Source of the DNA: Bacteroidota bacterium
GTDB taxonomy: Bacteria; Bacteroidota; Bacteroidia; Chitinophagales; Chitinophagaceae
Length of the DNA: 63,336 nt
Assembly (NCBI GenBank): GCA_016868455.1
Contig: VGGV01000014.1
Span: 1-63,336, forward strand
Reading direction: 5' to 3'
The notes under the pieces were generated by a model, which searched no databases, was not told the origin of the DNA, and saw nothing but the letters and a program-made list of their open reading frames with translations. Below are positions 34,830 through 41,552 of the stretch, one piece after another (position 1 is the stretch's first letter; every line of letters begins with the position of its first letter). The translations under genes were made by a program, and so were the position numbers.

Positions 34830-35261
34830 TTATGCCCGGTGATGGTCAGCCCGCCAGTTCTGAACAGCCATCTTGATCTCTTTTTGCGAGAGTTTTTCAT
34901 CCACAGCTCTTTTCGCCAATGCAGGAAATTCTTCATCGCTGGCAAACCGGAGGCCAATGATCTGCCCCATCCGCAGCTGCTTATCCAGCGGCTTGCCTGT
35001 AAGAATATAATGCCGGAAATTTTCTTCTGCACGGATGGCCCTGTCCTGTGCTTTTAAGGCAAAGACCCTTGCATACCAAAGTATCAGTATGATCAGGAAG
35101 AATACAACAACCAATAATGCTGCTGAATAATGGTTTCCTGCATCGTGGTGGTTCAATAAATTAATAATGCTACCTACTACTCCGGCAAATGCCAGTAAAA
35201 AAGCTATTCCATGATATAATGGAATAATCCGGATGTGATTTTTAAAATTCTGTTCTGTCAT
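34830..35261 (-). CDS. DUF6526 family membrane protein
   Basis: 143 residues. Two membrane spans (IIPLYHGIAFLLAFAGVVG and AALLVVVFFLIILILWY) are followed by a soluble basic tail with the conserved ALKAQDRAIRAEENFRHYIL and LRMGQIIGLRFASDEEFPAL segments typical of DUF6526 proteins of Bacteroidota. Function unknown. Its stop lies about 70 bp from the end of the broken lipoprotein (convergent). Confidence 0.8.
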   Translation of the reverse strand: MTEQNFKNHIRIIPLYHGIAFLLAFAGVVGSIINLLNHHDAGNHYSAALLVVVFFLIILILWYARVFALKAQDRAIRAEENFRHYILTGKPLDKQLRMGQIIGLRFASDEEFPALAKRAVDEKLSQKEIKMAVQNWRADHHRA

Positions 35262-35340
35262 AAAAATTAGTTTATTGTTTTTTGTTTCTTTTCAAGATCC
35301 TGAAAGTAGGGTATTTTCCTCTTTTTGGGCTGTGCATTGG

Positions 35341-35371
35341 AAAGTCCCTCTTTCGGAGGGATTTAGGATGG
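35341..35371. repeat. AAAGTCCCTC..GAGGGATTTAGG palindromic repeat (nuclease-free copy)
   Basis: AAAGTCCCTCTTTCGGAGGG followed by ATTTAGGATGG, immediately beside the dacB stop. The same layout occurs at 37746-37776 (right boundary of the DUF559 insert in cinA) and in reverse at 57577-57610 (inside ggt). Confidence 0.75.
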
Positions 35372-35373
35372 CC

Positions 35374-36771
35374 TTACTTCAACTCATCCAGCACTTTATA
35401 CATCTTATTGACTACTCCAGAAGTTTTGCCATTATAGTTATTCACTAAGAATGAAAAGATATATTCTTTCCCATTAGTGGCTTTATGATAGCCACAAAAT
35501 CCTTTTACATCACGGATGGTGCCGCTTTTCATTTTCATGCCGTTGTATTCAGGCAAAGCATCATAGAAATATGGGAACCAGTCTTTGGTCTTTGCATATT
35601 TTAATATCTCAACCTGTGCATGAGTGGTTACCCGGTTTTGGGGTGAAAGCCCTGAGCCATCATAGATATTCAGTTCATCTTTATCAATGCCTTTGCCTTT
35701 CCAGAATTTTTTGACGATAGAAATCCCGCTGTCGGTAGAACCAAAGCCCTGTTTTTCGTAAGCAAAAGTTTTTATTAATGCTTCTCCATACAGGTTGATA
35801 CTTTTTTTATTGAACCAGTAGATGATGGAATCGAGGGAGGGGGAATAGTGAATTGTGATAACTGAATAGTTTTTAGGGTTCATGTCAAGCAGGCTGAAAT
35901 TGTTTGGCGAAACAAAAACAGATTTGTGAACTCTATCAGACTTAATACCCAATGAAATACTAAGTTCCAAAAAGGCATTAGTGACTGCATCTGGATCAGA
36001 TACTGATATTTTAAAAGATTTTTCGTCAACCGGAATCGTTCCGGCTATTAACGGGTTTTTCATCCCCTGGTAGATATAAGCGTAAGCATTATCACCGGTT
36101 CCTTTTGGAGCAGCTTTCAATTCATTAAAATAATTTAGATTGCTACCTAAAATTTTAACTTCACTGCCAACCTCGCTGCCGGATTGCAGTTCAATGTCAA
36201 ATTGATTCTCCTTCCAGTTTAATATATCAGCAGGCGCTCCATAATAATTGCCAATATCCTGCCATATCCATCCGTCTGGAATAGATTTATGCGAGTAATC
36301 ATTGTAGTTTCCGGTCAATATACCCGTAACAATTCTGATACCTGTCTTATTTAATGCTACAGCCCATTTTCTTTTTATGGCTGAATCTGTAGCATTTGCA
36401 TATCGCCAACTTCCAAAAGCTGGATCGCCAGAAGCTTTTATATATAAATTGCCTTGTAAAGTATCTGTCTTAATATTACCTGTGTATCCCAATTCTGTTT
36501 TATACCTATAATCCTTCCCCAGCAACTCAAAAGCCGTAACAGCCGTAATAATTTTTTGTGTTGAAGCAGGCGCCAGCCCGATCTGGGAGTTCTGATCAAA
36601 TACAACTTTGCCTGTTTTAGCATCTATTACATACAAGGAGCTGATGGCATGTTTCAGTTGCTCATCTTTTTCAAATGCTGTAAATGCTTTTTGCAACCTT
36701 TGCGTAACTGTTTGTGCTGATATACCAGTGACCAGCACCCAGCAACAAGCAACAAGGAAAACTTTTTTCAT
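35374..36771 (-). CDS. dacB: D-alanyl-D-alanine carboxypeptidase/endopeptidase (PBP4, S13)
   Basis: 465 residues with a signal peptide (MKKVFLVACCWVLVTGISAQ). The three penicillin-binding motifs are present: SxxK as ASTQK (S70, K73), SxN within YDGSGLSPQNRVT, and KSG as MKSGTIRDVKGFCGY. The S13 insertion domain lies between the first two. It trims or cleaves peptidoglycan cross-links in the periplasm. Length and order are normal. Divergent from cinA. Confidence 0.94.
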   Translation of the reverse strand: MKKVFLVACCWVLVTGISAQTVTQRLQKAFTAFEKDEQLKHAISSLYVIDAKTGKVVFDQNSQIGLAPASTQKIITAVTAFELLGKDYRYKTELGYTGNIKTDTLQGNLYIKASGDPAFGSWRYANATDSAIKRKWAVALNKTGIRIVTGILTGNYNDYSHKSIPDGWIWQDIGNYYGAPADILNWKENQFDIELQSGSEVGSEVKILGSNLNYFNELKAAPKGTGDNAYAYIYQGMKNPLIAGTIPVDEKSFKISVSDPDAVTNAFLELSISLGIKSDRVHKSVFVSPNNFSLLDMNPKNYSVITIHYSPSLDSIIYWFNKKSINLYGEALIKTFAYEKQGFGSTDSGISIVKKFWKGKGIDKDELNIYDGSGLSPQNRVTTHAQVEILKYAKTKDWFPYFYDALPEYNGMKMKSGTIRDVKGFCGYHKATNGKEYIFSFLVNNYNGKTSGVVNKMYKVLDELK

Positions 36772-36830
36772 AGTGCAGTGGTTATAACTTTGAGGTCAAA
36801 TTACTTTATTTCGCTCTAATCATTTCTGAA

Positions 36831-38591
36831 ATGAGTTTGAATTCTGTATACGCCTCCATCATCACCATCGGCGATGAACTGCTGATCGGCCAGACGATTG
36901 ATACCAATTCGGCTTTTATAGCACGGGAACTGAATAAGATCGGTGTATGGGTGCGGCGCAGGATAGCCGTAGGCGATGTGTACGATGAAATCTGGAATGC
37001 TTTGGATGAGGAAACCTGGGAGTCGGATATTATTATCCTCACCGGCGGTTTGGGCCCGACAGCCGATGATATAACAAAACCTTTGCTATGCAAATATCTT
37101 GGGGGAAAGCTTGTGGTGAATGAAGAGGTACTGGCACATGTAAAATATCTATTTGAAAAAGTGTTTAAAAGACCGGGGCCAATACTTGAAAGCAACCTGA
37201 AACAGGCTGAAGTGCCGGATAACTGTATTGTACTTCATAATAAAAGAGGAACGGCGCCGGGAATGTGGTTCCGCACCCCCACCCCCCGCAGGGAAGCCTC
37301 CCCAAACCCCTCACAAGGAGGGGCTTTAGAACCCGAAAGATTGAAATTTGATTATAGTTTCGTAACGAGTGACCCCATTATTTATAGTTTGCTTAAAGAT
37401 TTTGTTACCGAACACCGAAAAAATCCAACTGAAGCGGAAAAAATTTTATGGGAAATTGTAAGGAGAAGAAAGATGGCAGGATTCAAATTCAGAAGGCAGC
37501 ATATTATCTCAAACTACATAGCAGATTTCGTATGTCTTTCAGAAAAATTAATAATAGAAGTTGACGGTCTGTATCACCAACTACCCGAAAATAAAATTAG
37601 TGATAAAGAAAGAACAAAAGATTTGAACAGGCTGGGATATCAGGTTATCCGCTTTACTAATGAACAAGTATTACATGAGACTGATGAAGTAATCAATACG
37701 ATTGTTGCTCGAGTAAAAGAGAGAAATACTGAACTGCCGGAATCTAAAGTCCCCCCTTGCGGGGGATTTAGGGGGGCTGTATTCATCTCTCTCCCCGGCG
37801 TACCCCATGAAATGAAAGGCCTGTTGATGGAAGAGGTCATACCCAGGCTTCAAAAAGAATTTAAACTGCCCGCTATTGTTCATAAAACCGCTTTTACTGC
37901 AGGCCAGGGCGAATCCATGCTTGCCGAACTGCTGAAAGATTTTGAACCGGGATTGCCCCCACATATTAAACTGGCCTACCTACCCAACTACGGTATGGTG
38001 AAGCTCCGGCTTACGGCAAGAGGTGAGAAAAAAGAAGAAGTTGAAAAAGAAATACAGCCATATTTCAGTAAGCTGCAGGAACTGGTAAAAGAATACCTTG
38101 TCACCAACGAAGATGAAGGACTGGAAACTGTAATTGGAAAAATCCTGAAAGCAAAAAACAAAACCATGGGCACTGCAGAAAGTTGTACAGGTGGTTATAT
38201 TGCCCATCTTATCACAGCTGTAGCAGGTTCATCTGCATATTATAAAGGAAGTGTAATAAGCTATGCAAACGAAGTAAAGGAAAATATATTGGGAGTAAAA
38301 AAGCAAACATTGCAGACTGCGGGCGCTGTAAGCAAAGAAACAGTTACCGAAATGGTGAGCGGAGCCCTTGCCCGGTTGCAATGCGATTATGCCCTTGCTG
38401 TTTCGGGCATCATGGGTCCTGATGGCGGAACGGATGAAAAGCCGGCGGGTACTGTTTGGATCGCTGCAGGAAACAAGGATACTGTGCAAACCCTGAAGCT
38501 CAATCTCCGTTTTGACCGAAAACGAAATATTGAAATGACTGCGGCCAATGCCCTGAATCTTTTCCGCAAGTTTATCTTGTCAGCACCATGA
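36831..38591 (+). CDS. cinA: CinA family nicotinamide mononucleotide deamidase-related protein interrupted in frame by a DUF559 nuclease domain
   Basis: 586 residues, against about 415-420 for the family. Residues 1-147 are the MoCF-like N-domain (ITIGDELLIGQTIDTNSAF, LTGGLGPTADD, GTAPGMWF) and residues 317-586 resume exactly where expected with VFISLPGVPHEMKG, ending in the PncC/CinA_C deamidase domain (GTAESCTGGYIAH, VSGIMGPDGGTDEKPAGTVW). Residues 148-316 are a 169-residue insert (37272-37778) described separately. Removing it gives 417 residues. The insert lies in a beta-hairpin turn between two strands of the MoCF domain, a site likely to tolerate extra sequence. Known CinA proteins hydrolyse NMN or ADP-ribose; whether this one folds is untested. 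Confidence 0.93.
   Translation: MSLNSVYASIITIGDELLIGQTIDTNSAFIARELNKIGVWVRRRIAVGDVYDEIWNALDEETWESDIIILTGGLGPTADDITKPLLCKYLGGKLVVNEEVLAHVKYLFEKVFKRPGPILESNLKQAEVPDNCIVLHNKRGTAPGMWFRTPTPRREASPNPSQGGALEPERLKFDYSFVTSDPIIYSLLKDFVTEHRKNPTEAEKILWEIVRRRKMAGFKFRRQHIISNYIADFVCLSEKLIIEVDGLYHQLPENKISDKERTKDLNRLGYQVIRFTNEQVLHETDEVINTIVARVKERNTELPESKVPPCGGFRGAVFISLPGVPHEMKGLLMEEVIPRLQKEFKLPAIVHKTAFTAGQGESMLAELLKDFEPGLPPHIKLAYLPNYGMVKLRLTARGEKKEEVEKEIQPYFSKLQELVKEYLVTNEDEGLETVIGKILKAKNKTMGTAESCTGGYIAHLITAVAGSSAYYKGSVISYANEVKENILGVKKQTLQTAGAVSKETVTEMVSGALARLQCDYALAVSGIMGPDGGTDEKPAGTVWIAAGNKDTVQTLKLNLRFDRKRNIEMTAANALNLFRKFILSAP
37272..37778 (+). mobile_element. In-frame DUF559/Vsr-like endonuclease insertion in cinA
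   Basis: 507 bp, exactly 169 codons, no stop in the host frame and no ATG of its own near the domain start. The left boundary has CACCCCCCGCAGGG and CCCCTCACAAGGAGGGG; the right boundary is AAAGTCCCCCCTTGCGGGGG plus ATTTAGGGGGG. Between them is a DUF559 domain: NPTEAEKILWEIVRRRKMAG, FKFRRQHIISNYIADF, LIIEVDGLYHQ and the closing GYQVIRFTNEQVL. The residues conserved in the family (TEAE Glu, ADF Asp, EVDG Glu/Asp) are intact. No intein splice motifs are present, so it should stay in the protein as an extra domain. Confidence 0.88.
37746..37776. repeat. Right-boundary palindrome of the cinA insert
   Basis: AAAGTCCCCCCTTGCGGGGG followed by ATTTAGGGGGG. Shares AAAGTCCC ... GGG(G)ATTTAGG with the copy at 35341 and, on the other strand, 57577-57610. 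Confidence 0.8.
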
Positions 38592-38736
38592 GTTTCAGAA
38601 TTCAGTGGAGATTATCCGGAAAACTTTACCTTTGGCCCGAACGATTGTAAACCTGTTTAAATGCCATGCCTTAACAGGCATCTCAATCGAAAATCTGACC
38701 CCGGTAATTATCGGGACTAAAATCTAAACTCGTCAT

Positions 38737-40101
38737 ATGGCTTTAGTTGATTTAGTAATGCCAAAACTGGGCGAAAGTATTATGGAAGCCACTGTACTGA
38801 AATGGCTGAAGCAACCCGGAGACTCCGTAAAAATGGACGAAACAGTGCTCGAAATTGCTACAGACAAAGTGGACAGCGAAGTGCCCAGCACAGCCGCCGG
38901 AGTGATTGAAGAGATATTGTATAAAGTAAATGACGTAGTGCCTGTTGGCACGGTAATAGCCAGGATCAGAACCGGTGCGGCCGAAAGTACTTCATCAAAG
39001 CCTGTGTTTTTTGCGCCTGTTAAAGAAACAATTTCTCAACCTGTACAAGAAGCCGTAGTTGTTGAGTCATCACAACCTCAAACCTCAAACCCGATAGCTA
39101 TCGGGTTCAAACCTCAAACATCCAACGGTTCTTCCAACCGCTTTTATTCCCCCCTTGTTCTCAATATCGCTGCCAGCGAAGGCATAAGCATGACCGAACT
39201 GGAATCGATTCCCGGCACGGGCAATGAGGGAAGGGTTACAAAAAAAGATATACTGCAATATGTAAGCGGAAGAAAGACCGGTGGTCAGAGGGCGGGAATC
39301 AGAACTGCAACTGCAGAAATGGTCATCCCTCTTGCAAAAGTGGAGCCCGGCAGACAAACAACTAACGACCAGCAACTAACGACCTACACGGGCAATGTAG
39401 AGATCATCGAGATGGACCGGATGCGCAAGCTGATTGCCGAACATATGGTACGCAGCAAGCATACCAGCCCGCATGTAACCAGTTTTACCGAAGCGGATGT
39501 TACCAACCTGGTTTTGTGGCGGGATAAAGTGAAAAAAGAATTTGAAAAAAGAGAAGGGACAAAAATCACTTTTACCCCCCTGTTCATTGAGGCTATCGTA
39601 CGTTGCATCAAAAAATTCCCGCTGATCAACTGTTCGCTGGATGGCGACAGGATCATTGTGAAGAAAGACATCCATATCGGCATGGCTACCGCCCTGCCCA
39701 GCGGCAACCTGATTGTCCCTGTAATTAAAAATGCCGACCAGCTTAATCTTGTCGGCCTTACCAAACAGGTAAATATGCTGGCTGATAATGCCCGAAATGG
39801 TAAACTGAAGGCTGATGATACGCAGGGCGGCACTTTTACGCTGACCAACGTCGGCACATTCGGCAGCCTGATGGGCACACCCATCATCAATCAGCCGCAG
39901 GTGGCTATTCTCGCTGTTGGTGCCATTAAGAAAAGGCCGGTGGTAGTGGAAACCCCGGCAGGCGACAGTATTGCCATCCGCCACATGATGTACCTGAGCA
40001 TGAGCTACGACCATCGTATTGTGGATGGCAGCCTGGGTGCAACATTCTTAACGGCAGTGGCGAAAGAACTGGAGAATTTTAACGGAGACAGGGAGTATTA
40101 A
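38737..40101 (+). CDS. 2-oxo acid dehydrogenase E2 (dihydrolipoyllysine acyltransferase)
   Basis: 454 residues. Lipoyl domain at residues 1-80 (ETVLEIATDKVDSEVPSTAA, lipoylated K44), peripheral subunit-binding domain near 133-175 (PLVLNIAASEGISMTELESI then GNEGRVTKKDILQY), and the CoA-dependent acyltransferase domain with catalytic His in MSYDHRIVDGSLG (H426). Whether it is pyruvate, 2-oxoglutarate or branched-chain type is not settled: one lipoyl domain and no E1 gene nearby. The two linkers contain foreign repeat-derived sequence: SNPIAIGFK from a palindrome and TTNDQQLTTY from a tandem CAACTAACGACC repeat. Confidence 0.92.
   Translation: MALVDLVMPKLGESIMEATVLKWLKQPGDSVKMDETVLEIATDKVDSEVPSTAAGVIEEILYKVNDVVPVGTVIARIRTGAAESTSSKPVFFAPVKETISQPVQEAVVVESSQPQTSNPIAIGFKPQTSNGSSNRFYSPLVLNIAASEGISMTELESIPGTGNEGRVTKKDILQYVSGRKTGGQRAGIRTATAEMVIPLAKVEPGRQTTNDQQLTTYTGNVEIIEMDRMRKLIAEHMVRSKHTSPHVTSFTEADVTNLVLWRDKVKKEFEKREGTKITFTPLFIEAIVRCIKKFPLINCSLDGDRIIVKKDIHIGMATALPSGNLIVPVIKNADQLNLVGLTKQVNMLADNARNGKLKADDTQGGTFTLTNVGTFGSLMGTPIINQPQVAILAVGAIKKRPVVVETPAGDSIAIRHMMYLSMSYDHRIVDGSLGATFLTAVAKELENFNGDREY
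39078..39118. repeat. In-frame palindrome AACCCGATAGCTATCGGGTT between direct repeats in the E2 gene
   Basis: A perfect 20-bp palindrome at 39088-39107 lies between copies of TCAAACCTCAAA on each side. It is read in frame in the linker between the lipoyl and subunit-binding domains. Its core is identical to the intergenic one at 8277-8292. Confidence 0.8.
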
Positions 40102-40141
40102 ATAACCAAAATATTTTTTGACTCAGGTAAATTCCCGGTTT

Positions 40142-40660
40142 TTATTTTGACTGCGCCCCGTACTTCTCATTCTTAAACTCATAACGGCTCCTCTTTCTTT
40201 TCAGGATAAAAAGATTGTCATATTCACTGTCTTTCAAATCCCCGGGCACTACGGTTTTACCGGCAAGCTTATTGACAATATCATCCACCGTGTTGGAATG
40301 GCCAACGATCAGCACATCGCCTTTTTGAATTCTTTTTATCTGCAGAATCAATGCCTCCAGCGAATCCGGTTTGCTGCTGTAAAGCTGAACCGGCATACCA
40401 AGATATAATTCCTTCAGCGGACGGGCGGTGGAAATGGTACGCACAGTATGGGTTGAGAAAATATATTTTATGTTTTCGCTGCTGAGCACTTCCTTCAGCT
40501 TTAATGCCCTCTCCTGTCCCGCCGGGCTCAGCGGGGGGTCTGTAAAAGGCTTCATGGTGGCCATGTCAATGCCGGTTTCTTTTTCTGCATGGCGAACGAT
40601 ATAGATGGTATTACTGCAGGAGAAAAATACCGGCAGGAAGAGGAGTGACAGGTAACGCAT
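40142..40660 (-). CDS. Histidine phosphatase family lipoprotein (SixA-like)
   Basis: The start is the ATG at 40660 (MRYLSLLFLPVFFSC), a lipoprotein signal with lipobox VFFSC; the frame upstream to 41050 runs antisense to the next gene and is ignored. The 172-residue product has IYIVRHAEKE with the catalytic RHxE, then SPAGQERALKLKEVL, IFSTHTVRTISTARPL and VLIVGHSNTVDDIV with the second His. It is expected to remove phosphate from a protein or small molecule in the periplasm. Convergent with the E2 gene, divergent from the 40748 gene. Confidence 0.88.
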   Translation of the reverse strand: MRYLSLLFLPVFFSCSNTIYIVRHAEKETGIDMATMKPFTDPPLSPAGQERALKLKEVLSSENIKYIFSTHTVRTISTARPLKELYLGMPVQLYSSKPDSLEALILQIKRIQKGDVLIVGHSNTVDDIVNKLAGKTVVPGDLKDSEYDNLFILKRKRSRYEFKNEKYGAQSK

Positions 40661-40747
40661 ACAGGTTTTTTTAACAGGATAAAAATAAACCGCAATTGCA
40701 TTCATTCCGTCTTTTTTGTACATTAGTTGAACTAAACCCGTTAAGCT

Positions 40748-41464
40748 ATGAAGAATTTGTCCGAAACCTGGTTCGCCGAAGGCCGTATTGATTTTGAACT
40801 GAAAAAATATACCCTGCTTGCCTACCTGCAGGAGGTGAACAAATACTTTAACGAGAATAAGCTGTATCCTCAGCTGGCCGATATCATTTTTCATTATCAC
40901 AACATCATCGCCTTCAGGGAAAATAAAAAATACCTGCAGGAGCATTTTCCTAGAAAACTGACTGGGGTACAGCTGGAAAAACTGCAGATACTGTATAAGC
41001 AGATGCTCGAAGATGATGAACTCATGCAGGAACTGGAAGATATCATTCACTATGCGGCATCAAGAATAAAACGAACCATCAGCAGCGGAACGGAGATATA
41101 CGAATTTGTGGAAGAAAAAATTGATATAACCCCCGTAGGGATTATCCCGCTTGATATACATGAGGGCTACTTCTTTTTAAGCAGCGGTAATACGAAACAC
41201 ACTTCTGTTTACCATTACCGCCTTTCTATTTTTGAAAAGCATGATGAGAAATACCGGAGCATGAGAATCTTATTTATTGACGACCGGACAAGAAGTTTCA
41301 GCACTACCTATGAACACATCAAAGCCGAGCTTATCAGGAAACACAAACACCTGCCTAACCCGGCGGTTTATTCTATTGAAACTTCTTTAAGTATCCCGGT
41401 TGAAGAAACATTACTGCCGGTGGCAAAGAGAAGCCTGGTGAAGTTTATAAGCGCAGCAGCGTAA
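40748..41464 (+). CDS. Conserved hypothetical cytoplasmic protein
   Basis: 238 residues, no signal peptide and no membrane span. The N-terminal half is helical and charged (LLAYLQEVNKYFNENKLYPQ, FPRKLTGVQLEKLQILYK) and the C-terminal half strand-rich (YFFLSSGNTKHTSVYHYRLS, YRSMRILFIDDRTRSFSTTY). I do not recognise a named domain. Its length and style fit a Bacteroidota-restricted family. It stands alone between the phosphatase and the repeats at 41470. Confidence 0.65.
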   Translation: MKNLSETWFAEGRIDFELKKYTLLAYLQEVNKYFNENKLYPQLADIIFHYHNIIAFRENKKYLQEHFPRKLTGVQLEKLQILYKQMLEDDELMQELEDIIHYAASRIKRTISSGTEIYEFVEEKIDITPVGIIPLDIHEGYFFLSSGNTKHTSVYHYRLSIFEKHDEKYRSMRILFIDDRTRSFSTTYEHIKAELIRKHKHLPNPAVYSIETSLSIPVEETLLPVAKRSLVKFISAAA

Positions 41465-41471
41465 TGTAATA

Positions 41472-41546
41472 GTCATGCCGGGCCAGACCCGGCATCTCTC
41501 AATACAATGTATTTAATAAAGACCCCGGATCAAATCCGGGGTGACA
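41472..41546. repeat. ATGCCGGGCC-type and CCCCGG-type palindromes
   Basis: GTCATGCCGGGCCAGACCCGGCAT and GACCCCGGATCAAATCCGGGGT (each described by its arms: ATGCCGGG/CCCGGCAT and CCCCGGAT/ATCCGGGG) lie in the gap after the 40748 gene. They are REP-like non-coding repeats; the pair may also end the two convergent transcripts. Confidence 0.6.
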
Positions 41547-41552
41547 AATTCC

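Noticed and set aside
37272-37778. Intein in CinA
   Set aside because: No Cys/Ser at the left splice point, no terminal His-Asn, and no Hint-domain motifs; the insert is a nuclease domain bounded by palindromes.
40661-41050. Longer start for the histidine phosphatase
   Set aside because: The extension is antisense to the 40748 gene, and the lipobox start at 40660 is convincing.
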